The position numbers were made by a program, and so were the translations under genes. This document shows positions 36,631 to 46,339 of a DNA stretch of 64,000 nt, in pieces. The DNA comes from Streptomyces sp. NBC_00358 (GTDB lineage: Bacteria; Actinomycetota; Actinomycetes; Streptomycetales; Streptomycetaceae). The stretch spans positions 248,001-312,000 of the forward strand of contig NZ_CP107976.1 in the NCBI RefSeq assembly GCF_036099295.1. The letters run 5' to 3'. A model generated the notes under the pieces. It was given only the letters and a program-made list of their open reading frames with translations, was not told the origin of the DNA and ran no database searches. How positions within the stretch are numbered: position 1 is the first letter of the stretch; each line of letters begins with the position of its first letter.

Positions 36631-39600
36631 GTGCCGACCCGGGGCCCACATCCCTTCCCCGGGCCGACCGGTGGACCGCCTCAGGGTTCTTCGTCCTGCG
36701 GACGCCCATGCTGCCGCTGGACACCCTGTCGGCCCTTGGCGAAGACCTCCGCGCGTCGGACGCCGACGGCCGGTCCACCGTGACGGAGCGGGCCCTGTCC
36801 GACGACCGCCGCACGGTTCGCGGCCGGCTTGCGAAGGTGTGCGCCCGTGCTGAAGTGCGAGAAGCCCTCTTCCTGGCATCCCCTTCCCTCGCGGAGAGCG
36901 TGGATGTCTGGCACCGCGACCCCGAAAGCCGACGCGGACGCAAGACCGAGCGGGCCTTGTACCGATACGTCTCCCGCATGGCTGCCCGCCCGACACCGTT
37001 CGGGCTCCTCGCCGGGTGGACGACGGGACGCGTCGGTGCCTCGCCCGGCAGCGTGACGAGCCTGTCGCTGGGGCCGCGCTCCTCCTACCAGCGGCAGACC
37101 CGCATCAGCTACGAATACGTGACGTCTTTGTCCGATGCGCTGGGAGACCACCCGTCCGTCCGTGACAGCGTGCGCTTCCATCCGAACACGACGCTCTACG
37201 AGGCGGCCGGACGTCTCCGGTACATCTGCGAGCGCGTGAAGGACGGACACCGGACCCATCACCTCGTCGCCGTCGCCCCTTCCGCGGAGTTGTCCGCTGT
37301 CCTGAAGCGCGCCGCCTCGGGAGCGCGACGGTGCGAACTGGTGGCGGCCCTCGGTAGCGAGGACGCCGACAGCGCTGACGAAGACGCCACCGATTTCGTG
37401 AACCAACTCATCCACCACCGGATCCTGGTCCCCGAGCTCGGCCCGAGCGTCTGCGGACCCGACCCCGCGGCCCAGCTCATCGGGCAACTGCGGAGCCTGA
37501 CGGACTCAGGCCCGACCGCCGACGTCGTCGACGGGCTGACCCGGGTGCGTGACGCCCTGGCCGTCCTCGACGCGCAACCCCTCGGATCGGAACCCGCCGT
37601 CTACCGGAGGATCTCCTCGGCCCTGCCGAGCCCGCCGGCGAACACGAGGGGACACCGCGTCGCGCCCTTCCATACCGACCTCGTGAAGCCGGCGCGGTCC
37701 GCCGTACTCGGCCAGGACGTGACGGAGGAGATCCTCCGCGGCGCCCGCTTCCTCCACCGGATGGACCGCGGCGGCCACGACCGTGAGATCCACTGTTTCG
37801 CCGACGCTTTCAGGCAGCGGTACGGCGGCCGGGACGTGGCGCTGTGCGAGGCGCTCGACGAGGAGACCGGGATCGGCTTTCCGGTGTCGGAGGCGCAACG
37901 ACCGGCCGCCGAGTCACTTCTGTCGGGACTCACGTTCCCCGACGCCACAGCGCACCACGCCGCACCGTCCGCCGACCACGACCTCCCTCCCCTGCTCCTG
38001 GCGAAATTCGGCGATGCCCTGCGCTCGGACGCCGGCGAACTCAACGTGGACGAGACCGACCTGCATGCCTTCGGCCTGAGCGAGGACAGGCAGGCCAAGC
38101 CTCTGCCGGACTCCTTCAGCGTGGTGGCGACCCTGCTGGCCAAGGACGAGCGGAGTGTCGCCGCGGGCACCTACCGGGTCTTCGTCTCCGCCGTTGTGGG
38201 CCCCTCGGCCGTCACGCCCCTCGGGCGACTGTGCCGTCATGACCGTGAGCTGACGGAGCTGCTGCGCACTCACGTCAAGGCCGAGGAGGCCCTACAGCCC
38301 GACGCGGTGTTCGCGGAGATCGTGCATGTGCCCGACGCGCGCGTCGGAGACGTACTGACGCGGCCCTCTCTGCGCGATGCCGAGATCGCCCTGCTGGGAC
38401 ATCCTGGAGGCGACCTCACCCGCCGTATCCCCTTGACCGACCTGTACGTCCGCGTCTCCGGTGACCAGGTGGTGCTCATGTCGCGTGAACTGGGTCGCAG
38501 AGTGCTGCCCCGGCTGACATCTGCACACAACTTCGGCGGACCCACCAATCTCGGCCTCTACCGCTTCCTTGGCGCGCTGCAGGGGCAAGGGGTGACGCGC
38601 CCGGCGTTCTCGTTCGGCGCGCTGCGGGCGGCACCGTATCTTCCGCGGGTGACGTCCGGCCGTCTCGTGTTGTCGCCGGCCCGGTGGAACATCGCGAGCG
38701 AGGAACTCCCGCCGCTCGCAGGGCTGGAGGACCGGGAGCGGTTCGAGGCGGTACGGCAGTTGCGCACACGCGTCCGCATGCCGCGCTGGGTGGCGCTGAC
38801 GGAAGACGATCGCCTTCTGCCGGTCGATCTCGACAATGTGATCAGCGTCGACGGCCTGGTCCACCACCTTCTCCGCCGGCCCCGCGATGCGACGTTCACC
38901 GAGTTGTTCCATGGACCGGACGACGTATGGGTGCGAGGCGATGAGGGGCGGTACACCCATGAACTGGTGGTGCCGTTCCTTCGGGTTCCGCACACGCGGC
39001 CTGCACCGAGCCCGGCTTCCAGGCGTTCTGCCCTCCAGGTGCCTTCCGTGGCCAGGGCTCACCCGCCGGGATCCGACTGGCTCTACGCCAAGCTCTACAC
39101 GGGGCCTGCGGCGGCGGACGACATCCTGCGAGAAGTCGTGCGGCCGGTGGTGAGACATGCGCAGCAGGCGGCTCGCTGCGACAAGTGGTTCTTCATCCGC
39201 TACGGCGACCCCGCGTGGCACGTGCGCCTCAGAATCCACGGCGACCGCAGTCGGCTCCTGCGCGAAGTCCTGCCCTGTCTCGTCGACACCGTCGCACCCT
39301 TCCTCTCCGACGAAACGCTCCAGGGTATGCAACTGGACACCTACGAGCCGGAGATCGAGCGGTACGGCGGCCCGGAAGGCATGCTCCTCGCCGAACGCCT
39401 CTTCTGCGTTGACAGTGAGGCGGTCCTCACCGCCTTGGAAGCACTGGCACTGGCCACGCACCGGACGGAAACAGAAGCCGGTCCGGAGAACGCCCTGGCA
39501 GCAGACCCCGACGGTCGCTGGCGGCTCTGCCTGGTGAACATGGACCGGATTCTGCGCGGACTGGGCATGTCCTTGACGGCCCGACGCGCGGCGACGACCG

Positions 39601-40007
39601 CCGCGCGCGACACTCTGGCCGAGGAACTCTCGGCCGACCGGGCTCTGCGCCGCGGGATCGGTGAGCGATACCGCTCGGAGCGCGGGGTTCTGGAGCACTT
39701 GATGGGCCCTGACTCCCCCGGCGAAGGACGCCGAAGGACCACTGCACCCCCGAGCGGGGTCCGGGCGCTGGACGGACTCAGTGTTCCCTTGCCGGCGGTG
39801 CAGCAGGTGGCCGAGGACCTGCGCCGCGCGATCGAGGCGGGGCAGGTCACCGCCTCGCTCCCGGAGCTGGCGAGCACCTATCTGCATATGCACGCGAACC
39901 GTCTCCTGCGCTCGGCCGCCCGACCTCAGGAGCTGGTGCTCTACGACTTCCTGCACCGGCTGTACGCGTCACGAGCCGCACGGCGCGGCGGCGCCGGGCG
40001 ACCGTGA
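36627..40007 (+). CDS. full-length lantibiotic dehydratase (LanB)
   Basis: A 1126-residue class I lanthipeptide dehydratase. The glutamylation part (about 20-780) begins FFVLRTPMLPLDTLSALGED, continues with MAARPTPFGLLAGWTTG (conserved RPTPFGLxAG) and holds SGRLVLSPARWN-type strands. The elimination domain (SpaB_C) runs from DWLYAKLYTG at about 816 through WFFIRYGDPAWHVRLRIHG to LVLYDFLHRLYASR. It uses glutamyl-tRNA to activate Ser/Thr and then removes glutamate to give Dha/Dhb. It overlaps the hydroxylase gene by 4 bases. Both halves are present, so it should be active. Confidence 0.93.
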   Translation: MSADPGPTSLPRADRWTASGFFVLRTPMLPLDTLSALGEDLRASDADGRSTVTERALSDDRRTVRGRLAKVCARAEVREALFLASPSLAESVDVWHRDPESRRGRKTERALYRYVSRMAARPTPFGLLAGWTTGRVGASPGSVTSLSLGPRSSYQRQTRISYEYVTSLSDALGDHPSVRDSVRFHPNTTLYEAAGRLRYICERVKDGHRTHHLVAVAPSAELSAVLKRAASGARRCELVAALGSEDADSADEDATDFVNQLIHHRILVPELGPSVCGPDPAAQLIGQLRSLTDSGPTADVVDGLTRVRDALAVLDAQPLGSEPAVYRRISSALPSPPANTRGHRVAPFHTDLVKPARSAVLGQDVTEEILRGARFLHRMDRGGHDREIHCFADAFRQRYGGRDVALCEALDEETGIGFPVSEAQRPAAESLLSGLTFPDATAHHAAPSADHDLPPLLLAKFGDALRSDAGELNVDETDLHAFGLSEDRQAKPLPDSFSVVATLLAKDERSVAAGTYRVFVSAVVGPSAVTPLGRLCRHDRELTELLRTHVKAEEALQPDAVFAEIVHVPDARVGDVLTRPSLRDAEIALLGHPGGDLTRRIPLTDLYVRVSGDQVVLMSRELGRRVLPRLTSAHNFGGPTNLGLYRFLGALQGQGVTRPAFSFGALRAAPYLPRVTSGRLVLSPARWNIASEELPPLAGLEDRERFEAVRQLRTRVRMPRWVALTEDDRLLPVDLDNVISVDGLVHHLLRRPRDATFTELFHGPDDVWVRGDEGRYTHELVVPFLRVPHTRPAPSPASRRSALQVPSVARAHPPGSDWLYAKLYTGPAAADDILREVVRPVVRHAQQAARCDKWFFIRYGDPAWHVRLRIHGDRSRLLREVLPCLVDTVAPFLSDETLQGMQLDTYEPEIERYGGPEGMLLAERLFCVDSEAVLTALEALALATHRTETEAGPENALAADPDGRWRLCLVNMDRILRGLGMSLTARRAATTAARDTLAEELSADRALRRGIGERYRSERGVLEHLMGPDSPGEGRRRTTAPPSGVRALDGLSVPLPAVQQVAEDLRRAIEAGQVTASLPELASTYLHMHANRLLRSAARPQELVLYDFLHRLYASRAARRGGAGRP

Positions 40008-40023
40008 ATCCGCGTCCCGCCCC

Positions 40024-40051
40024 TGACTCTGACTCTGACTCTGACTCTGAC
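40024..40051. repeat. hexanucleotide tandem repeat (TGACTC)
   Basis: Four full copies and a partial copy of TGACTC lie just after the LanB stop, in the 66-base convergent gap before the methyltransferase gene. No hairpin terminator is present here. Confidence 0.8.
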
Positions 40052-40073
40052 AGAGAGTGAGCGACGCGAACGG

Positions 40074-40715
40074 TCACACCGGTGGATACCGGATGAGGAC
40101 CATGCCCGCGCCGTCCTGCCGGTGCAGCACGACGAACCCCGCCTCAAGAAGGAGGTCGTGGTGCCGGGAGTGCGCGTAGACGACGAAGAGCCGACGGGGA
40201 GCCCTCCGCTGGGACGCGGTGATCCGCTCGATCACGCGGCTGAGCGTGGGGGGCGGGAAGGGGTTGTACAGGTATACGACCTCCACCGCGTCCGGGATGT
40301 CGAAGCCGCCGGCGTCGGCGCAGTGCACTTCGATCGCGGTCCCGGGGTGGCGGCGCAGAGCACGGTGCACGTTGCGCCCGGCGATGCGGCACAGCGCCGG
40401 CGAGATCTCCACGCCGATGGCTCTGCGGAAGCCGTGCCGTCCGGCGAGCAGTAACGCCCTGCCCTTCCCCGCTCCCAGGTCGAGGAACACGCTCTCCTGC
40501 GGAACCACCGGGACCCGGCGGATCAATTCCATGAACACCAAGGGATTGGAGGCCTCGTGACCGGAGCGGGAGGCGCTGCCAAGCGGCGTGGTCGGGTCAG
40601 GCAACTCGATGGACGTGTCGGTTCCGTGAACGACGTCGAAGAGGATCTCGTGCAGCGCGAGACGGAGCCCGCGTGGGGTTCCGTGCCTCCTGCGCACGGA
40701 GGGAAACGCGCGCAT
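40074..40715 (-). CDS. class I SAM-dependent methyltransferase
   Basis: A 213-residue methyltransferase. Motif I is VFLDLGAGKGRALLLAGR, followed by the acidic end of strand 2 (GVEISPALCRIAGRN), EVHCADAGGFDIPD, the NPF-type motif VYLYNPFPP and strand 6/7 AGMVLIRYPP. The NPFP motif is seen in several N-methyltransferases. It is convergent with LanB and lies inside the lanthipeptide cluster, so methylation of the peptide is possible but unproven. Start 40715 fits the family; an in-frame GTG at 40775 is the alternative. Confidence 0.8.
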   Translation of the reverse strand: MRAFPSVRRRHGTPRGLRLALHEILFDVVHGTDTSIELPDPTTPLGSASRSGHEASNPLVFMELIRRVPVVPQESVFLDLGAGKGRALLLAGRHGFRRAIGVEISPALCRIAGRNVHRALRRHPGTAIEVHCADAGGFDIPDAVEVVYLYNPFPPPTLSRVIERITASQRRAPRRLFVVYAHSRHHDLLLEAGFVVLHRQDGAGMVLIRYPPV

Positions 40716-40999
40716 CACCGTCGCCGTATGCCGCAACGTTCGTTCGCACACGGCCCCACACCCTTCTGACGACACGGACGGCCGGGCGCTCGAATGCCGC
40801 GCGCGTCAAGCGATTGGCGATGGGCGATGGGCGATCAACTGATCCAGCACTGCACGACGGTCGCAGATCGCTTCATATCATGACATCTTGTCCATATAGC
40901 CGCGATCTCTGCCGGGCAGGACACTCCCGTGCCCCGTGGCGTCCGACGCAAGTGAGCGCCCCACGATGGACAGGAAGGAAGAGAGAGCGGAGCGAGAGG

Positions 41000-41971
41000 G
41001 TGACAGGTGCACCTGAACCGACGTGGACCAGCGTGGTCGGCGGGGTACGCCAAAGCGCCGCGCTGGAAGTGGCCCTCGATGTCGCAGAACGTGCCGTCGG
41101 CTGCCGGGACATCGCCGACAGGCCTGCGGCGACCCGCGATCCGGCCCCCTCCCCGCAGACCTGGCGGCCGTACTCCGTGGCAGCAGGCGACGCAGGGCTC
41201 GCCGTGCTCTGCTCGTACCTGGACCGATGCTTCCCCCGAGCCGGGTGGGACGCGACAGGCGACAAGTTTCTCCGTGCGGCGCTGCGCGCAGCCGACCGCT
41301 CAGCGCACCTGTCCGCCGGTCTCTTCGCCGGGATCAGCGGACTGAACTTGACCGCAACACTGCTGCACCGGCACGACACACATGACCAGCACCCCACGGC
41401 AGCCCTGGACGCGGAACTGGCCTCGCGCATCTCGCTCATGACATCCCGCCTGCACTCCGGTCAAGGGCTTGCCCCAATGGAAGGCCACGACGTCGTCTCC
41501 GGGGTGAGCGGTGTGGCCACCGGCCTGCTGGCCCATGACCCGTACAACAGGCTGCCGGAGGTACTGGGTGCCCTGGTGTGGCTGGCCGCCCGCGTACCCG
41601 GCCCACCGCGCTGGGCGACCCCGCCCGAACGGCTGGTGAGCGAGCCGGCGCGCCGGTTCTACCCCTACGGCAAGCTTGACTGCGGGCTGGCGCACGGCCT
41701 CCCAGGCCCATTGAGCGCACTGGCCCTGGCACTGCTGGAAGGCCATGAGGTACCGGGCCAGTCAGCAGCCGTACGGCACATGGCCGACTGGTTGGTGGAA
41801 CATCGCAGCGACGTGTCCTGCGCACGCCGGGCACGCTCCGCCGCCACCAGTGGTTCCAGGTGCTCCCACACAGAGATCACCGATCCGCCCGGGATACCCG
41901 GAGACGGGCTCAATGCCGACCACGCCATGCGTGACGAGGGCGCCCAGGTTGTCGCGGGCAAGATCGGATGA
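41000..41971 (+). pseudogene. lanthipeptide cyclase (LanC), truncated before the zinc site
   Basis: The N-terminal 270 residues follow LanC: YSVAAGDAGLAVLCSYLDRC, HLSAGLFAGISGLNLTATLL, GHDVVSGVSGVATGLLAHDP and the LDCGLAHGLPGPLSALALAL block. After HMADWLVEHR the sequence turns into unrelated Arg/Ser/Thr-rich residues and stops. The WCYG and CHG motifs, which supply the zinc ligands for thioether formation, are therefore missing, as is about a quarter of the usual 400 residues. The 3' end was probably deleted. Start GTG 41000 has GGAG upstream; GTG 40952 is also possible. Confidence 0.75.
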
Positions 41972-42073
41972 GGGCAGTTCTCATGCACGAACGTCCGCGC
42001 CCGGGCCAGTCGTACGGTGCGGTGTCGGCTTCCGGCGGCATCTCCATGGACGAGCCCTATAGTTTGTGCGCTC

Positions 42074-42901
42074 GTGACCAATGACCCGAAGGCGCGCCTG
42101 AATGCACACGACCTCGGCCGGGTGTTCAACGAGGTCCCGGAGCTCTACGACCGGGTCCGGCCGGGATACCCCGACGAACTGTTCGCGGACCTTGTCGCCG
42201 TCACCGGTACGGACGACAGGTCGTCGGTGCTGGAGGTGGGCTGCGGTACCGGTCAGGCGACGCGCTCGCTGGCAGCACTCGGATGCTCAGTGACCGCCAT
42301 CGAGCCGGGCCCCGACATGGCCGCACTCGCTCGCCGGCGGATCGCCTCCTTCCGCAACGTCCAAGTCGAGACGTCAACGTTCGAGCAGTGGGACGACCGC
42401 GGTCGACGCTTCGATGTCCTCGTGGCTGCGTCGTCGTGGCACTGGGTCGATCCGTCGATCGGCTGGCGGCGAGCGCACGACGTGCTCCATTCCGGAGGCT
42501 GGATGGCGCTGCTCGGCCACGTCGTCGTCCGCCAGCCGGGAGAGCCGGAGGTGTATGCCGAGACCGCCGATCTCCACGAGCGGTTCTGCCCCGGGAACCC
42601 CGATTGGGGTCATCCGCCACTCGAAGAAGACGTGCGTTCCACCGACGAGGGCTGGGGCCTGGTCGACGATCCCGGCGGTTTGTTCGGCCCAACTACCGTC
42701 CGCTGGTATCCAACCGTTCAATGGTTCACCGGGGACGGCTTTGCCGATCACCTTCGCTCGTTGTCGCTGTACCGGAGGCTTGACCGCGATGTTCGCGAGC
42801 CCCTGCTCGACGCCATCGCCGAGCGCATCCGTACCCGGATGGGCGACCGAGCATCACGTCGCTATTTGAGCGTCCTACGTGTCGGACAGCGCGCTGAGTG
42901 A
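42074..42901 (+). CDS. class I SAM-dependent methyltransferase, 275 aa
   Basis: A Methyltransf_11/UbiE-like enzyme. FNEVPELYDRVRPGYPDELF is the usual N-terminus, VLEVGCGTGQATRSLAALG is motif I, VTAIEPGPDMAALARRR is the acidic strand 2, and FDVLVAASSWHWVDPSIGWR is the motif-IV region that in this group is followed by a Trp-His. The substrate is unknown. GTG 42074 is the start. It lies just after the broken LanC gene but has no clear link to it. Confidence 0.85.
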   Translation: MTNDPKARLNAHDLGRVFNEVPELYDRVRPGYPDELFADLVAVTGTDDRSSVLEVGCGTGQATRSLAALGCSVTAIEPGPDMAALARRRIASFRNVQVETSTFEQWDDRGRRFDVLVAASSWHWVDPSIGWRRAHDVLHSGGWMALLGHVVVRQPGEPEVYAETADLHERFCPGNPDWGHPPLEEDVRSTDEGWGLVDDPGGLFGPTTVRWYPTVQWFTGDGFADHLRSLSLYRRLDRDVREPLLDAIAERIRTRMGDRASRRYLSVLRVGQRAE

Positions 42902-43055
42902 GACCGGGAACCGATCTGAACTTTGAGGCCGTTCCGTCCCAAGGCCTCTGATCCCAAGCTCTCTGAAACCGCATTGATGACGCCAGAGGATCACAGCGAC
43001 ATGTTCCGGAGAGCGAGAGCCCGCTCCGTCTGCTGCCTGAGTACGGTGACGTCTC

Positions 43056-43952
43056 ATGACCGACACCGGGATCGAGATCACCGCAGACCTGGTCCGCGAC
43101 CTGCTGCTGGAACAACATCCAGATCTTGCAGGGCTGGCCATCCGCGAGGTGGCGGGCGGCTGGGGCAACCAAATGTGGCGCCTCGGGGACGAGTTGGCCG
43201 TACGCATGCAGCGCATGGACCCCACCCCGGAGCTCCAGCTCAAGGAGCGGCGGTGGCTCCCCGTGCTGGCCCCGCGCCTGCCGCTCCCGGTGCCGACCCC
43301 GGTGCGGTTCGGCGAACCGTCCGAACGCTTCCCCAAGCACTGGACCGTGATGACGTGGGTTCCCGGCGAGCCACTGGACCACGGCTCGATCAGCCGCGGC
43401 GACCACGCGGCCGACACGCTGGCGGGCTTCCTCCGGGCGCTCCATGTGGAGGCGCCCGCCGAGGCGCCGATCGCTACGGACCGCGGCGGCCATCCCAAGA
43501 ACTGTACGGAGGGCTTCGAGAACTTCTTCCGGGCCGTTGTCCCCGACGACATCGCTGCGGATGTCCGGGCCGTCTGGGACGACGCCGTTGCGGCCCAGGC
43601 GTGGGAGGGACCGCGGGTGTGGGTGCATGGCGACCTCCATCCCGCAAACGTCGTCGTCTCGGACGGAACGCTCTCCGGCATCGTCGACTTCGGCGACATG
43701 TTCGCCGGCGACCCAGCGTGGGACCTCGCCGCCGCATGGGTGCTACTACCCGCGGCCACTGCCTCACGGTTCTTCGACGTGTACGCCCATGCAGACGACG
43801 CGGCGATCCGGCGCGCCCGCGGGCTGGCCGCCATGAAGAGCCTCTTCCTGATGCTCATGGGGCAGAACGGAGACCGGGGCCTCCCCGGCGGCAAGCCGAA
43901 CTGGGGACCCGCAGGCCGGGCGGCACTTGAGCGTGTTCTGAAGGGCGTTTGA
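43056..43952 (+). CDS. aminoglycoside phosphotransferase (APH)-family kinase
   Basis: A 298-residue APH-fold kinase. GGWGNQMWRLGDELAVRMQR forms the nucleotide loop and Lys/Arg strand. WVPGEPLD is the hinge, VWVHGDLHPANVVVSDG is the Brenner motif with catalytic Asp, and GIVDFGDMFAGDPAWDLAAA is the Mg-binding DFGD. Chromosomal members often act on unknown small molecules, so resistance should not be assumed. It is a single gene, convergent with the FG-GAP lipoprotein gene. Confidence 0.88.
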   Translation: MTDTGIEITADLVRDLLLEQHPDLAGLAIREVAGGWGNQMWRLGDELAVRMQRMDPTPELQLKERRWLPVLAPRLPLPVPTPVRFGEPSERFPKHWTVMTWVPGEPLDHGSISRGDHAADTLAGFLRALHVEAPAEAPIATDRGGHPKNCTEGFENFFRAVVPDDIAADVRAVWDDAVAAQAWEGPRVWVHGDLHPANVVVSDGTLSGIVDFGDMFAGDPAWDLAAAWVLLPAATASRFFDVYAHADDAAIRRARGLAAMKSLFLMLMGQNGDRGLPGGKPNWGPAGRAALERVLKGV

Positions 43953-44099
43953 CGCACGCTCCTTTGCTGAGTTCCATGCTCCGCGCAACGACTGATCAGC
44001 CCGGAGAGCAACGCAGTTCAGCTTGCTGGTGCGAGAGTATCCAGCTTCCCGACGCTGTCGAGTGGCGGTCGGACCAGCAGGTCGCATCCGGTCGGCACC

Positions 44100-44119
44100 G
44101 CCGGGCCGGCTGACCCGGC
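44100..44119. terminator. short hairpin between convergent genes
   Basis: GCCGGG (44100-44105) pairs with CCCGGC (44114-44119), followed by further GC-rich complementary bases, between the APH-family and lipoprotein genes. Confidence 0.4.
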
Positions 44120-44139
44120 GGCGCGCCCGCCGCGACCTG

Positions 44140-45591
44140 TCATTCGGGGGCGAAGGTGTCCGTGACGAAGGACGTCCGGTCGCGGGAGCCGGTGCCGTCG
44201 GTGATCCACCAGTACGCGGGGTGCTCGCCGTACAGGCCGAACAGCAGACCCGGTGCCCAGGCCAGGACGAGTTCGTCGCGGCCGTCGCCGTCGAAGTCTC
44301 CGGCGCCCACGGGGCGGGCGTGCAGCCACTTGGCCGGCGTGTGCTCGCCGCCGACGGTCGCGGGGCCTTGGCGCAGCACGTTGGTGCGGCGGTCGCCGTC
44401 GATCAGGGTGGCGCCCTGGTAGGTGGCGACCAGGATGCCGTCGCGGCCGTCGCCGTCGGGGTCGGCGGCGGTGAAGCCTCCGGGGCCGTAGTCGGTGCCC
44501 AACCCCTCGGGAACGTCCGGCAGCCGGTGCACGACGGGCGGCGTGCCGGAGCCGGGGTAGACCGTCAACGAGTTGTCCGCGGGTGCGGTACCGGGCGCGT
44601 CCTCGTCGTTGCGACTGTGGTCGCCCCCGACGGCGACGTCTCGCACACCGTCGCCGTCGAAGTCGCCGAAGGCGTGGGCATTGCCCCGGCGCAGCACGGT
44701 GCCCCGGGCGGCGAGCCCGGTGCCGCGGTGGGCGACGACGAGCGTATTGCCGGACTGTTCACCGTCGTTGATGTCGTGCACGAGCAGGGAGGTGGCACGC
44801 GGCTTGCCGGACGGATCGATCGCGTCGGCGAAGAGTGAGCCGCTCAACCAGGGCAGCCGGGTGTCTGTACGGGCCGGGGCACCGGAGCGGTCGAACGGGC
44901 CGTAGAGCACCACCAGGGATGATTTGTCCGCGGCGGATCCGGCGAGGTCGTGGTGCCCGTCGCCGTCGAAGTCGCCGCGGACCAGCGTCGAGATCCCCAG
45001 GTTCGCCACCCGGCCGGGCATCCGCAGCGGGGTCGCCCCGGGCGTCGGTCCGGTCGGGCCGCCCCAGGAGACGTACGGGACGGCGCGCGACACGGGGAGG
45101 AAGCCCTTCTCCTTGACGGTGGGCCCGCTGCGGACCGTCACGAAGTCCGGGAAGCCGTCGCCGTCGAGGTCGGCGGTGACCACCCCGGCGGCGGGGAGGG
45201 TGTCCTTGAAGCCGTGCGCCACGTCCGGCTCGGGCAGGCCCAGGTCGGCGCGCGACCAGACGCTGTGAACGGCGGGGTCGAGGCCGTGGGCGGAGCCGAA
45301 GACGACGCCGACGCGTTCCTCGCCGGCGGGGTTCGTCTTCCGGTCGAATCCGCCGACGGTGACGGGGACCAGCAGGTCACGGTAGCCGTCGCCGTTGACG
45401 TCGTCGGGGTCCGTCGAGACCTTGCCGGAGTGCGGTGCCTGGCGGGCGGGGGGCGTGGCCGGTGACGTCGAGCCCGGGGACGGCCGGCCGGCCGTCGCGT
45501 CGCCGCATCCGGCGAGGGCGAGGGCGAGCAGGGCGCAGGCGACAGCGGTCGCGGACGTGGGCGACGCGGACCACGGAACTCGGCACTTCAT
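44140..45591 (-). CDS. FG-GAP/VCBS-repeat lipoprotein
   Basis: A 483-residue surface protein. The signal ends in a lipobox (LLALALAGC, Cys about residue 29). Six calcium-loop repeats of the FG-GAP type follow (DVNGDGYRDLL, DLDGDGFPDFV, DFDGDGHHDLA, DFDGDGVRDVA, DPDGDGRDGIL, DFDGDGRDELV). They predict a seven-bladed integrin-alpha-like propeller that binds Ca2+ at each loop. The ligand is unknown; similar streptomycete proteins are common. It is a single gene, convergent with the APH gene. Confidence 0.88.
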   Translation of the reverse strand: MKCRVPWSASPTSATAVACALLALALAGCGDATAGRPSPGSTSPATPPARQAPHSGKVSTDPDDVNGDGYRDLLVPVTVGGFDRKTNPAGEERVGVVFGSAHGLDPAVHSVWSRADLGLPEPDVAHGFKDTLPAAGVVTADLDGDGFPDFVTVRSGPTVKEKGFLPVSRAVPYVSWGGPTGPTPGATPLRMPGRVANLGISTLVRGDFDGDGHHDLAGSAADKSSLVVLYGPFDRSGAPARTDTRLPWLSGSLFADAIDPSGKPRATSLLVHDINDGEQSGNTLVVAHRGTGLAARGTVLRRGNAHAFGDFDGDGVRDVAVGGDHSRNDEDAPGTAPADNSLTVYPGSGTPPVVHRLPDVPEGLGTDYGPGGFTAADPDGDGRDGILVATYQGATLIDGDRRTNVLRQGPATVGGEHTPAKWLHARPVGAGDFDGDGRDELVLAWAPGLLFGLYGEHPAYWWITDGTGSRDRTSFVTDTFAPE

Positions 45592-46339
45592 CCGCCCACC
45601 CTCGCATCCCCGAACGGAGCGTCGGCAGGCGGGTGGGTGCGGGAGCGTCCAGGGCCCGCCAGGTCCGTGCGAGTTCCGCGGCCCACCGCCCGAGAATCAC
45701 TTCGTTCGCCCGGCCACGGAATCCCGAGCCTCGGCAGCGGTCGGGCCAGGGCGTCAGGGCGGTCGGCTGGGTCAAGCCGCCGTGAGCCACGTCAAGGTTC
45801 CCTACGTTGTTCTGCGGGAGGCCTTGAGCCCTTCGTAACGGAACGGCGGGCGTTCGTCGGTCAGCCCACCGCACTGGGCATACCTCATGTACTCCGCATA
45901 CCGCGGGGTTGACGGACCGTCAGTTCTCTCACGCCACGCTTTGAAGGTCAGTGGCCTTTACGGGACAGCCCTTACGGAGTTGGAATCAGCTGCACGTCTT
46001 GGAACGATGCGCTGCCGCCCAAATCCTCAAGAACAGTTCTTTCCCTGAACAACGTTCCGACAGAACTCCATCCCTCTCAGTCAAGTGGTCAATCTGCCCA
46101 ATCCTAGGGTGTCTTGCACGTCAGAGCTCGCTGACCATATAGTTTCAGTTCATCCACTTGACGAGACTTTTGACGTCTCGACATGAAGTGCGATACAGCA
46201 AGAGTCGCCTTCGGGGGCGTTCACGGCACGGCAATCTCTGAATTTTTCTCACTTTCCACCCCGAAGCGACATCGACCTTGACGTCCGACAAACACGCAAA
46301 GTCGACGATTCCTTCCCGGTTGTCCTGGAGCACAAAAAA
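45592..46339. other. long promoter region before the amidase gene
   Basis: About 750 bases without a gene. From about 45900 the composition drops well below the local GC level, as in strongly regulated upstream regions. A plausible promoter is marked separately at 46114-46143. Confidence 0.5.
46114..46143 (+). promoter_or_regulatory. candidate sigma-70-type promoter
   Basis: TTGCAC (46114-46119) and TATAGT (46138-46143) are separated by 18 bases. This would leave a leader of roughly 190 bases before the amidase start. Confidence 0.4.

Noticed and set aside
40024..40051. Possible terminator or CRISPR repeat after LanB
   Set aside because: Direct hexamer repeats only, no spacers and no stable hairpin.
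43056..43952. Antibiotic resistance gene
   Set aside because: The APH fold alone does not show resistance; chromosomal actinomycete members often have other substrates.
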